A stretch of 64,000 nucleotides of DNA, taken from assembly GCA_046290435.1 (NCBI GenBank), contig JBKAGO010000033.1, positions 243,579 to 307,578 of the forward strand. Reading direction: 5' to 3'. This DNA comes from CAVQUE01 sp046290435. Its GTDB lineage: Bacteria > Actinomycetota > Acidimicrobiia > Acidimicrobiales > UBA8592. The position numbers were made by a program, and so were the translations under genes. Position 1 is the stretch's first letter. Each line of letters starts with the position of its first letter. Under the pieces are notes generated by a model, which worked only from the letters and a program-made list of their open reading frames with translations, was not told where the DNA came from and did no database searches. Shown in pieces: positions 17,065 to 25,297 of the stretch.

Positions 17065-17811
17065 ATGACAACACTCACCGACCGGACGGCGATCGTCTCG
17101 GGTGCCGCGCAGGGAATCGGGCAGGGCATCGCCGTGCGACTCGCCGCTGACGGGGCAACAGTCGTCTGCCTTGATGTGCAGCCGTGCGACGAGACGATCG
17201 ACATCATCGAGAACGCCGGGGGCAAGGCGTCGTTCGTCCACCACGATGTGACCGACTTCGGCGCCTGGGAGCGCGTCGTGCGTGACGCGCTCGCCGAGCA
17301 CGGGACGATCGACATCCTGGCCAACGTCGCCGGCGTCGTCGCGCGTACTGCGGACACCGCCATCGACCTGCCCGAGGACGAGTGGGATCGCATGATCGAC
17401 ATCGACCTCAAGGGCGTATGGTTCGCGATGAAGGCCACGTTGCCGTCGATGATCGATGCCGGCTACGGCCGGATCATCAACATCGCTTCGCTGGCGGCTC
17501 TGCGGGGACTGCCGAACCTGTTCTCGTATTCGGCGGCGAAGGGTGCCGTGGCGGCGCTGACCCGCCAGGCGGCGGTGGAGTATGCGGCCCACGGCGTGAC
17601 GGTCAATGCGATCGCGCCGGGCACGATCGACACGCCGATCCTGGCCGACATCACCGATGAGATGCGTGAGCAGTTTGCTGCTGCGCACGCGATCAACCGA
17701 CTCGGACGGCCGAGCGATGTCGCCGCCATGGCTGCGTACTTCGCATCGGCCGACGGGGAGTTCATCACCGGACAGTGTTTTGCCTGCGATGGCGGCTGGT
17801 CGATCGCCTGA
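17065..17811 (+). CDS. SDR-family oxidoreductase
   Basis: 248 residues from ATG 17065, which has an AAGGGGGAA ribosome-binding site. The classical SDR pattern is present: cofactor motif GAAQGIG, NVAG in place of NNAG, the catalytic Ser in NIASLAAL, and YSAAK with catalytic Tyr/Lys. The C-terminal GQCFACDGGWS is also typical. It is an NAD(P)-dependent alcohol dehydrogenase/ketoreductase, perhaps oxidising a hydroxyacyl-CoA or a hydroxylated substrate of this island (inference). It lies between two hairpins, so it may be transcribed separately from SBP 1. Confidence 0.87.
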   Translation: MTTLTDRTAIVSGAAQGIGQGIAVRLAADGATVVCLDVQPCDETIDIIENAGGKASFVHHDVTDFGAWERVVRDALAEHGTIDILANVAGVVARTADTAIDLPEDEWDRMIDIDLKGVWFAMKATLPSMIDAGYGRIINIASLAALRGLPNLFSYSAAKGAVAALTRQAAVEYAAHGVTVNAIAPGTIDTPILADITDEMREQFAAAHAINRLGRPSDVAAMAAYFASADGEFITGQCFACDGGWSIA

Positions 17812-17842
17812 TCTGATCCGCTGATCACCGGCCCCGAGCGCG

Positions 17843-17879
17843 AAGAGAGGCGCTGCCCGAAGGCAGCGCCTCTCTTTTT
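17843..17879. terminator. Intrinsic terminator between convergent genes
   Basis: A 15-bp perfect stem (GAGAGGCGCTGCC core) closed by a CGAA loop and followed by TTTTT on the plus strand. It ends the SDR transcript and, less well, the opposing cupin operon. Confidence 0.88.
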
Positions 17880-17899
17880 CTGGAGGGGAGGGATCAGCC

Positions 17900-18436
17900 T
17901 CAGCTGGACATGATGTCGATGCCGCCGGTGAAGTCGTACTTGAAGTGCGGCTCTCCGGTGATGGTGCCGTCGGCACGGACGATGTGGGTCTCGGGTGCGG
18001 CGATGTCGATGAAGTCCTGCACCGTGAGCTCGCTGATGATGTCGCTCTTGGGATCGGGCGCTTCGTGGTTCTGCAGGAGCACGTGGGTGTCACCTTCGAA
18101 CACGCCGCGGGCCTCGAAACCCTCGGGGCAATCCGAGAACGGCGTGTGGAAGGAACCGGCTGCTTCGTAGGAGAACATGCCGTTCATGACCCGGTTGGTG
18201 CCTTCGCGGTAGCCGAACCACCCCTTGGTGGTGAAGGACATGGCGCGGCAGATGTGGAAGTGCGACGGGAAGTCGGGGGCGCCCGGGTCCATACGGAACG
18301 CGTACGCCACGGTGTTGGTCGGTTCGTGGATGGTGAGCGCCTTGAAGTACGAGCCCTCTGCCACCTCGACCCAGTTGAGGTCGTTGGCTTGGACGTCTGC
18401 GGTGATGCGCTCGAGTTGGTCGAGACCGAGTGGCAT
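17900..18436 (-). CDS. Cupin-domain protein, dihydroxyacetophenone-dioxygenase-like
   Basis: 178 residues from ATG 18436, with a GGGGG ribosome-binding site. The cupin metal pocket is suggested by SHFHICRAM (H-x-H) and a later His in GSFHTPF, with the conserved Gly-rich turns between. The layout (two-thirds cupin, acidic N-terminal helix) recalls the 2,4'-dihydroxyacetophenone dioxygenase/ChrR-like family. A metal-dependent oxygenase or isomerase role is likely but unproven. It is the distal gene of a probable TetR - acyl-CoA ligase - cupin transcription unit on the minus strand. Confidence 0.65.
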   Translation of the reverse strand: MPLGLDQLERITADVQANDLNWVEVAEGSYFKALTIHEPTNTVAYAFRMDPGAPDFPSHFHICRAMSFTTKGWFGYREGTNRVMNGMFSYEAAGSFHTPFSDCPEGFEARGVFEGDTHVLLQNHEAPDPKSDIISELTVQDFIDIAAPETHIVRADGTITGEPHFKYDFTGGIDIMSS

Positions 18437-18552
18437 GGTTGGTACCCCCTGTTTGATTCGCGATCTGCGATGCTTCGACCGATTGTAACCCACCGGTTGT
18501 TCGGTGTCACGGCCCAATCGTGTCCGGCGTCACGCCGTGTGGATCGGCGGGG

Positions 18553-20100
18553 TCAGGTGCCGGCGACCCGACGGTCGTGGCCGGCCCAGAACGGCTCGCG
18601 CAGGGTCTTGCGCTGGATCTTGCCGACGGGGCTCTTGGGAAGCGGTTCGTGCTGCACGATCACCTCGGCCGGCTTCTTGTAGGAGCCCAGGCGCTCCGCG
18701 CACAGGGCGATGATCTCGTCGGGGTCGATCGCAGCGTCGGGGGCGACGACGCACACGGCCATCGGCGACTCGCCCCAGCGGTCGTGGGGAACGGCGAACA
18801 CGGCGGCCTCGATGACGGCCGGATGGTCGAGGATGACGTTCTCGAGTTCGGCGGGCCAAATGTTGAAGCCGCCCGAGATGATCATGTCGTCCTTGCGGTC
18901 GAGGACGTAGAGGTAGCCGTTCCCGTCGAGGCGGCCGATGTCGCCGGTGAGGACGAACCCGTCGGCGCTCATGCGTTCGGCGGTGGCCTCGGGGTTCTCC
19001 CAGAAGCCGAGCATCTGACCGTCGCAGCGGATGGCGATCTCGCCTTCGTCGCCCAGTGGCAGCGACACCGACGAATCCTCGGGGTCGCGGATGTCGAGGT
19101 AGGCGAAGGGCAGCGCCCGCCCGGCCGAGCGCAGGGGCTGGGAGCCCTCGACCTCGGAGAACCACTCGTCGGGTCCCATCATGCACACCGGCAGGGCCTC
19201 GGTCTGGCCGTAGCCCTGGTAGAGCACTGGACCGAACACGTCTCGTGCCAACAGCGCGGTGTCGTCGGCGATCGGGGCGCCGCCGATCTGGATGACCTTC
19301 AGCGCCGACCAGTCGCGGTCACGGGCCGAGGGATGCCGGGCCAGCGCGTTGAGCATCGCCGGCACCGCGAACATGTAGCCGATCCGCTGGCTCTCCATCA
19401 CCTCGAGGGTCTCGTCGACGTCGAAGTGGTCCAGCAGGACGTTGGTGCCGCCGCTCAACCAGGTCGGGGTGTACAGGTAGCCGGAGCCGTGCGAGATGGG
19501 ACCGACGTGCAGGCACGACTCGCCGGCCTGCATCGGCGGGAAGTTGTAGAACCAGTCGCGTCCCGCTGCGATCCAGGAGCGATGGCTGTAGGCCACGCCC
19601 TTGGGCTTGCCGGTGGTGCCGCCCGTGTGGCGGATGATGTACCAGTCGTCGGGATCGATGGCGACGTCGGGGTCGGTGTCGGGGAAGCCCGCCAGCCATT
19701 CCTCGTAGTCGCCGTCGCGGACGATGACGGTCTCGAGGTGCGCGAGGTCGGCGCGGATGCCGTCGATGTCGGCGCGGTGGTTCTCGCTCACCACGACCGC
19801 ACGGCAGTGGGTGTGATCGAGCATGTGATGGTGGCTCTCGGGGGCGTTGCGCGCATACAGGGGCACGCGGACGAGCCCCGCAGCGGCGGCGCCTGCGAAG
19901 AAGTCCTGTGCCTCGATGCTGTTGTCCTCGAGGACGCCCACGCGGTCGCCGGGCTCCAGCCCCGCGGCCAGCAGGGCGTTGGCCATGCGCAGGCCGCGCT
20001 GCCAGGCCTCGGCGAAGGTGAGCTCTCGTTCGCCGTGGCGGATGGCTCGGCGGTTGGCATTGAGGCGCGCCGATTGGCGCATGAGGCCCCTCACGTCCAT
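18553..20100 (-). CDS. AMP-forming acyl-CoA ligase
   Basis: 515 residues of the ANL superfamily. Motifs are in order: P-loop TGGTTGKPKG, YGQTEALP (A5), TGDIGRLDGNGYLYVLDRKDD (A7/A8) and the catalytic lysine near the end in SPVGKIQRKTLR. It forms an acyl-adenylate and then a CoA thioester, the entry step for degrading the imported acid. An AAGGA ribosome-binding site precedes ATG 20100. It lies downstream of the tetR gene on the same strand (112 bp gap) and upstream of the cupin gene. The acyl substrate cannot be read from the sequence. Confidence 0.88.
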   Translation of the reverse strand: MDVRGLMRQSARLNANRRAIRHGERELTFAEAWQRGLRMANALLAAGLEPGDRVGVLEDNSIEAQDFFAGAAAAGLVRVPLYARNAPESHHHMLDHTHCRAVVVSENHRADIDGIRADLAHLETVIVRDGDYEEWLAGFPDTDPDVAIDPDDWYIIRHTGGTTGKPKGVAYSHRSWIAAGRDWFYNFPPMQAGESCLHVGPISHGSGYLYTPTWLSGGTNVLLDHFDVDETLEVMESQRIGYMFAVPAMLNALARHPSARDRDWSALKVIQIGGAPIADDTALLARDVFGPVLYQGYGQTEALPVCMMGPDEWFSEVEGSQPLRSAGRALPFAYLDIRDPEDSSVSLPLGDEGEIAIRCDGQMLGFWENPEATAERMSADGFVLTGDIGRLDGNGYLYVLDRKDDMIISGGFNIWPAELENVILDHPAVIEAAVFAVPHDRWGESPMAVCVVAPDAAIDPDEIIALCAERLGSYKKPAEVIVQHEPLPKSPVGKIQRKTLREPFWAGHDRRVAGT

Positions 20101-20212
20101 GACGGTCCTTTCGGGTCGGGTCGACGAGATGCGCGACCGGGGATCCGGTTGCGCTGATTGCCGGGAGATCCTGTCGGATCGGCAGGCGTTCGCCGGCGAG
20201 GCGAGCGCCGGG

Positions 20213-20800
20213 TCAGGTGGCGGGGGCGGAGCGACGGATGAGGCCCGTCAGCGTCAGCGCCGAGATGTGGTTGGCGATCTCGGCGGGCGTGATCTCGCCC
20301 CCGGGGCGATACCAGCGGATCAGCCAGTTGAGGGAGCCGACGAGCGAGAACGTGGTGATGCGGGGATCGGCATTGGGATCGAAGCTCCCGTCGGCGATGC
20401 CGTCGGACACGATCTGTTCGATCGTGCGGACGTACTCGCGGTCCATCGCCGCCCACTCCTCGTCGCGGTGGCGTCCGGCGATCTCCTGGAGATAGACCGA
20501 CGCGTAGACGAACACCTCGTCGAGCACCTGCACGTGGTTGGTGATGATCGCCCGGATCTTCTCCGATGGCGGCAGGTCGGCCGAGGCGGTCTCGCGCAGC
20601 GAGTCGAGGATGCGGTCCGCCGGCACCCGGACGACCGCCAACAGCAGGTCTTCCTTGGTGTTGATGTAGTGATAGATGCTGCCCTTCCAGATCCCGACTG
20701 CAGCAGCGATGTCCTCGAGCGAACAGGCGTGGTAGCCCTTTTCGCGGAACAGGATTGCCGCAGCTTCCACGATGTCGTCGAACCGGCTGGGGCGCGGCAT
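20213..20800 (-). CDS. TetR-family transcriptional regulator
   Basis: 195 residues. The N-terminal helix-turn-helix is typical (ILFREKGYHACSLEDIAAAVG, then GSIYHYINTKEDLL); the C-terminal part is an all-helical ligand domain. It has a strong ribosome-binding site (GAGGAG). It is divergent from the OB-fold/thiolase operon across a 301-bp gap that carries a near-palindrome. A near-identical palindrome lies at the ABC promoter near 13.19 kb, so this protein is the best candidate for a local repressor released by a CoA thioester or the imported substrate (inference). Confidence 0.88.
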   Translation of the reverse strand: MPRPSRFDDIVEAAAILFREKGYHACSLEDIAAAVGIWKGSIYHYINTKEDLLLAVVRVPADRILDSLRETASADLPPSEKIRAIITNHVQVLDEVFVYASVYLQEIAGRHRDEEWAAMDREYVRTIEQIVSDGIADGSFDPNADPRITTFSLVGSLNWLIRWYRPGGEITPAEIANHISALTLTGLIRRSAPAT

Positions 20801-21101
20801 GGGTCTCCTCGGTCGGGGGCGTCAGGGCGATGCAGGCCTTGACGGTAGCCGCCTGCGGCTCGACCGACGGCCAGTCGGCTCCGACGGCTGTACCGGCCGG
20901 GCGGTGGACGCCCGTGTGCAGTCCGTGCCTCATTGCGCCTCCCCCCGGACCTCGGCTCTCGTGATGGTGACCTCGTTCGACCGGTGCGATCTTGTCGACG
21001 GCGTGAAACCAAACGTATGGTGGTTTATAGTGCCGCCGGTCACGCGAGCGCAAGCAAGGGGGCGAGCGCCGTGACGGAGAGATCACGAGGGGGAAATGCC
21101 G
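20801..21101. promoter_or_regulatory. Divergent promoter region, tetR / OB-fold-thiolase operon
   Basis: A 301-bp gap with no gene seen. It contains the operator at 21008-21021, a plus-strand -10 (TATAGT, 21026-21031) and an AGGGGG ribosome-binding site before ATG 21102. Confidence 0.55.
21008..21021. promoter_or_regulatory. Candidate TetR operator, copy 2
   Basis: ACCAAACGTATGGT is palindromic at 12 of 14 positions. It ends 4 nt before the -10 TATAGT at 21026, so it occupies the promoter spacer. It differs from copy 1 (13187-13200) at one position. Confidence 0.55.
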
Positions 21102-21460
21102 ATGGCTGACACGTCACCCAGTGCTGCCCGCCTCGACCCGCGCCCCCTCGTCGAGGACGGCCGGATCGTCGGGGTCCTGTGCACGCTCTGTTCCCATCCG
21201 TCGGCTGCCGGGGACGAACGATGTCGCCGCTGTGGTGGCGGAGTGGTCCGGCATCACTACGGACCATTCGGCAACCTCTGGGCGGTGGCCGACGTGCACC
21301 TGCGCTCGGCCACCGATCCCCTCCGTTCACGCTGGCCTACGTCGACATCGACGAGGGGCCCCGGGTCCTGGCGACCCTGCGTGGACCCCTGCCCGACGAC
21401 GACCGGGTGGTCATCGTCGGTTCCGACGAAGGCGACATCGTGGTGGAGGCGGCCCGATGA
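21102..21460 (+). pseudogene. OB-fold (DUF35) thiolase partner, interrupted by a frameshift
   Basis: The N-terminal half from ATG 21102 has the DUF35 zinc ribbon (CTLCSHP then CRRCGGG) and FGNLWAVADVHLR. The C-terminal half, PPFTLAYVDIDEGPRVLATL, is in another frame. The switch lies in the C-run at 21318-21321: one added C would restore a roughly 120-residue protein. The stop overlaps the thiolase ATG as ATGA. OB-fold proteins of this type partner SCP-x/Ltp thiolases and aldolases acting on CoA thioesters, as in steroid side-chain catabolism. ATG 21096 is an alternative start but lies too close to the ribosome-binding site. Confidence 0.75.
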
Positions 21461-22635
21461 GCGCGCTCGACGCGGTCGTGGCCGGCGTCGGCACCTCGGA
21501 TTTCGGCCGGTGGCCGACGGTGTCGGCACCGCAGCTGGCGGTCCGGGCCATCGACGAGGCGGTCGCCGACGCCGGCATCGAACTCGGGGACATCGACGCC
21601 GTCTACGTCGGCTCGGTCTTCGGTGCCCCTGGCATCGCCAGCCGTTGCCTGGCCGCCGCTGGGCTCGCCGGCGTGCCTGCGATCCGTCTCGAAGCGGCGT
21701 GCGCCAGCGGCACCGTGGCGTTCCACGAGGCGGCCCACGCCGTCCGGTCCGGTCGCCACCGCACCGTGCTGGCGCTGGGCGTCGAGCACCTGTCATCGGT
21801 GTTCTCCGGGCCGATCGTCCCGGAGGTCACCGACCCCGAAGGCGCCGCGGGCCTGGCCCTGCCCGCGCTGTACGCGCTGCAGGCCGACCGCTACATCCGC
21901 CAGTGGGGCCACGACCCGGCGCTGCTCGCCCACGTGGCGGTCAAGAACAAGGCCCACGGTGCGCACAACCCGCGGGCCCACCTCGGCGGCGAGCCGCCCA
22001 GCCTCGACGAGGTGCTCGCCAGCCGGCCGATCGCCGGTGCGCTCACCCTGTTGCAGTGCTGCCCCATGACCGACGGGGCGGCCGCCGCGATCATCTCGAC
22101 GCCCACCGAGGCCGCTCACGACGTCCGGATCCTCGCGAGCACCCTGGGCACGGGCGCACTCTGGGACCAGAGGACCGAGGCCCCCTGGGGCTTCGAGTGC
22201 GTGGCCGACACCGCCCGCCGCACCTTCGACGCCGCGGGCCTCGAGCCCGCCGACGTCGATGTCGCCGAAGTCCACGACGCATTCACGATCGGGGAGATCC
22301 TCACGCTCGAGGCCGTGGGACTGTGCGAGCCGGGTCAGGGCATCCATCTGGCGCCGTCGGGGCACACCGCCCACGGGGGCGCGCAGCCGGTCAATCCCAG
22401 CGGGGGCCTGCTGTCCCGAGGTCATCCGCTGGGTGCGACTGGGCTGGCGCAACTCGCCGAGCTCGTGTGGCAACTGCGCGGTGACGCCGATGCCCGTCAG
22501 GTCGACGGCGCCTCGATCGGCCTGCTGGAGACGATGGGCGGCGGGGCCGCCGGCGTCGACGGCAACGCATGTGTGGTCGCGCTACTCGGAGCGCCCGTCG
22601 GGGTTCCGGCGAACGGAAAGGGAACTGCATCGTGA
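21457..22635 (+). CDS. Thiolase-family (SCP-x/lipid-transfer-type) acyl-CoA enzyme
   Basis: 392 residues from ATG 21457. The nucleophilic cysteine is in EAACASGT, and the C-terminal catalytic region is VHDAFTIGE...GLLSRGHPLGATG. This is the SCP-x/Ltp branch rather than the classical biosynthetic branch. It would cleave a 3-ketoacyl-CoA, or carry out a retro-aldol-type reaction, together with the OB-fold partner encoded just upstream. The stop overlaps the permease GTG (GTGA), tying catabolism and transport into one transcript. Confidence 0.86.
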   Translation: MSALDAVVAGVGTSDFGRWPTVSAPQLAVRAIDEAVADAGIELGDIDAVYVGSVFGAPGIASRCLAAAGLAGVPAIRLEAACASGTVAFHEAAHAVRSGRHRTVLALGVEHLSSVFSGPIVPEVTDPEGAAGLALPALYALQADRYIRQWGHDPALLAHVAVKNKAHGAHNPRAHLGGEPPSLDEVLASRPIAGALTLLQCCPMTDGAAAAIISTPTEAAHDVRILASTLGTGALWDQRTEAPWGFECVADTARRTFDAAGLEPADVDVAEVHDAFTIGEILTLEAVGLCEPGQGIHLAPSGHTAHGGAQPVNPSGGLLSRGHPLGATGLAQLAELVWQLRGDADARQVDGASIGLLETMGGGAAGVDGNACVVALLGAPVGVPANGKGTAS

Positions 22636-23849
22636 CGTCGTCGACCTTCGGAGCCGAGCTCCCCGTCGAAGAGGCGGGCGCAGCGCCGGCATCGGGACCC
22701 GAGCACGCCGGGGCAGATGGTGCGCCGACCGGCCAGCGCCGCGACCGGATCATCTCGGTGCTCTCGCGCTACGGCACCTTGATCTTCCTCGGTGTCCTGA
22801 TCGTCGCCTTCACCATCTTGTCCGAGGTCCGCCTCGACGAGCAGCGCTTCTTCACCGGCGGCAACCTCTCGCTGATCCTGCGTCAGTCGGCGGTGCTGGC
22901 GATCCTCGCGGCGGGTCTGACGATCCCGCTGATCCTCGGCGAGTTCGACCTGTCGATCGCGGCGAACCTCACGCTCGGCGGCGCGATGTTCGCGCTGTTC
23001 CTGAGCGGCGATTACCTGATCACCTGGCCGGACGTCCCGTTCACCGACCTGGGGGGCGGTGCGGTCCTGCCGGCCGGTGTGCAGAGCAGCGTGATCTTCG
23101 CCCTGCTGGCCGCCCTGGCGTTCGGCATCCTCGTCGGGCTGTTGAACGGTGCGGTCGTGTCGTACCTCGGGGTCAGCGCCTTCATCGGCACGCTGGGCAT
23201 GGCCGGCATCGTCGATGGCTATCTCGTCCGCCTGACCGACGGCCGTTCGGTGCAGCTGCCGCCCGACCTCACCGGTTCGGCGCAGGGCACCCTCGGGGAC
23301 TGGTCGGCGCCCGAGAGTTGGGCCTGGTCGTTCCTCGGTGTCGACATCGATCTCGGACGTCTGAGCATCCCGACCATCGCGCTGGTCGCCGTCGCGGTCA
23401 TGGTCGCGCTGTCGGTCTTCATCAACCACACCGAGTTCGGCCGTCGCATGGACGCCGTCGGTGGCAATCCCGAGGCTGCTCGGCTGAGTGGCATCCGGGT
23501 GCGTGAGTACCGACTCGCAGCATTCGTCATCAGTGCCTGCGTCGCCGCCGTCGCAGGGATGGTGCTGGCCGCCGGGCGCACCGGGTCGGCCGTCACCCTG
23601 GTCGGCAATCAGAGTTCGTTCCTCCTGCAGGCCTTCACCGCCTGCTTCCTCGGCGCGGTGACCCTGCGCGAGGGCGAGTTCCACGTGCTCGGCACCGCCA
23701 TCGGCGTGCTCTTGATGACCACGACCTTCAGCGGGCTGATCATCCTCGGCGTTCCCGGCTACGCCCAGACGATCGCCAACGGAGTGATCCTCATCGCCGC
23801 TCTGTCACTGGCAGGTATCGCCCGACGCGCCTCCGGGGCACGGGCATGA
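22632..23849 (+). CDS. Sugar-type ABC importer permease (RbsC-like)
   Basis: 405 residues. A roughly 40-residue hydrophilic N-terminus precedes about 8-10 hydrophobic segments of the BPD_transp_2 type. GLTIPLILGEFDLSIAAN and GGNPEAARLSGIRV match the conserved permease segments that contact the ATPase. The start is GTG 22632, overlapping the thiolase stop. It is the only permease in the island, so it should serve both binding lipoproteins and use the ATPase encoded 8 kb upstream. Confidence 0.88.
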   Translation: MTSSTFGAELPVEEAGAAPASGPEHAGADGAPTGQRRDRIISVLSRYGTLIFLGVLIVAFTILSEVRLDEQRFFTGGNLSLILRQSAVLAILAAGLTIPLILGEFDLSIAANLTLGGAMFALFLSGDYLITWPDVPFTDLGGGAVLPAGVQSSVIFALLAALAFGILVGLLNGAVVSYLGVSAFIGTLGMAGIVDGYLVRLTDGRSVQLPPDLTGSAQGTLGDWSAPESWAWSFLGVDIDLGRLSIPTIALVAVAVMVALSVFINHTEFGRRMDAVGGNPEAARLSGIRVREYRLAAFVISACVAAVAGMVLAAGRTGSAVTLVGNQSSFLLQAFTACFLGAVTLREGEFHVLGTAIGVLLMTTTFSGLIILGVPGYAQTIANGVILIAALSLAGIARRASGARA

Positions 23850-23925
23850 CCGCCGAACCGTCGCGCAAGCGAGAGAAACCAACAAGGGGGGTACGGCGCA
23901 CGGCCGCACCCTCGAGGAGGGAACC

Positions 23926-25119
23926 ATGAACACTGCATCCAGGCAGCTGCGGCTGCTGCTCATCGCCATGTTGTTGATCTTCGGCCTGATCGCCGCTGCC
24001 TGCGGCGACGACGACGGAGACGCCGAACCGGCCGCATCCGACGACGCTGCATCCGAGGAGGAGGCAGCACCGGAGGAAGAGGAAGCCGCACCCGAAGAAG
24101 AAGAAGCCGCCCCCGAGGAAGAGGAAGCGGCACCGGAAGAGGAAGCCGAAGCGGGTGGGTCCGACATGGCGGCCGTGGCCGCGGGCGGCATCCCCGAAGG
24201 CGGCACCGAGGTGGCCATCGAAGGCGATCTGTCCGTGTGGGACGGCCTGAGTGTCGGCCTCGCGAACCTCGCCCCGGTGCCCGGCGCCGAGCGCTGGTCG
24301 CGCCCGTTGCAGGCATGCCTGGAGGAGAACGGCGCGACCGTCGACTTCCAGGACGTCGGTGGTGATCCCACGCGTCTGACGGCGCTGCTCGAGGGTTGGG
24401 CCAACGCTGAGGTCGACGCGGTGTTCAACATCGGCATCGACATGAGCGGCCAGGAGAGCCTCATCAGCGCCTTCACCGATGCGGGCACGCCGTTCGTCAT
24501 CTGGGGCGCCGGGAATCCCGAGGGTGTTGTCGCCCTGGACGCCAACCAGGAGGTCGACGGTCAGATCATCGGTGACTACGTCGCCCAGCAGATCGGCGGC
24601 GCCGGCACCGTGATCATGGTCAACGCCAACAACCCTGCGCTCCAGAGCCGTGAAGCCGGTGTCCAGGCTGTGTTCGCCGAGTACCCCGACATCGAGCTCG
24701 TCGTCGTCGGTGATGCCCTGGGCTTCACCGTCGAGGCCGCACAGACCGCCGTCGAGTCCGCCCTGCAGGCGAACCCCGATGCAGTCGCGGTCATCGGTGG
24801 CTTCGGCAGCCTGGGTGTCGGTGCCGCCAACGCGGTCGCCGCAGCCGGCAGTGACGCCATCGTGGTGTCGATGAACGGCGATCCCGAGGAATACGACGCG
24901 ATCCGCTCCGGAGGCCCGTTCGTGGCCACCGTCGCCGACGGCCACGAGTTCGGTGGCCAGGCGGCGTGTGAGATCGCCGCCTCGATGATCGCCGGAGGCG
25001 AGGCTCCCGGCACCCCGGGTCAGCCGATCTTCGCGACATCGGTGCTGGTCACCGCCGACAACCTTCCGGCCGAGGGCGAGATCGAGCCCACACCCCGAGC
25101 CTTCTACCAGATCGGCTGA
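23926..25119 (+). CDS. Substrate-binding lipoprotein of the sugar-type ABC importer (SBP 2)
   Basis: 397 residues. A signal peptide ends at lipobox LIAAAC, followed by a long acidic linker with a repeated heptad-like unit (AAPEEEE). A PBP type I domain follows, paralogous to SBP 1. GAGGAGGGAACC gives a strong ribosome-binding site. It follows the permease gene in the thiolase operon. Two related binding proteins for one permease suggest two ligands, or ligand and product capture (inference). A hairpin lies beyond the stop. Confidence 0.86.
   Translation: MNTASRQLRLLLIAMLLIFGLIAAACGDDDGDAEPAASDDAASEEEAAPEEEEAAPEEEEAAPEEEEAAPEEEAEAGGSDMAAVAAGGIPEGGTEVAIEGDLSVWDGLSVGLANLAPVPGAERWSRPLQACLEENGATVDFQDVGGDPTRLTALLEGWANAEVDAVFNIGIDMSGQESLISAFTDAGTPFVIWGAGNPEGVVALDANQEVDGQIIGDYVAQQIGGAGTVIMVNANNPALQSREAGVQAVFAEYPDIELVVVGDALGFTVEAAQTAVESALQANPDAVAVIGGFGSLGVGAANAVAAAGSDAIVVSMNGDPEEYDAIRSGGPFVATVADGHEFGGQAACEIAASMIAGGEAPGTPGQPIFATSVLVTADNLPAEGEIEPTPRAFYQIG
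24046..24150 (+). repeat. Tandem repeat coding the acidic linker of SBP 2
   Basis: About four 21-bp units encode the repeated residues A-A-P-E-E-E-E. They form an extended negatively charged spacer between the lipid anchor and the binding domain. Confidence 0.6.
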
Positions 25120-25137
25120 GTGACCTGATGATGTCCA

Positions 25138-25211
25138 GGTCCCTCGCCATCGCCGTGCCCTGTTCCCCGCTGCCGGTGGGGGCGACGGAGGCGCAGAGAC
25201 GGCGAGGGACC
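25138..25211 (+). terminator. Long-loop hairpin after SBP 2
   Basis: GGTCCCTCGCC at 25138-25148 and its exact complement at 25201-25211 flank 52 nt that can fold further. There is no T-run. It may end or attenuate the operon ahead of the P450 gene. Confidence 0.4.
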
Positions 25212-25297
25212 GGGCGTCATCGGTTGCGTCGGGGCGGGATCCCCATAGCGTGCGAACCGCACCCTGCCGGGCGGCGGAACGCGAGGCACGAGGAACT

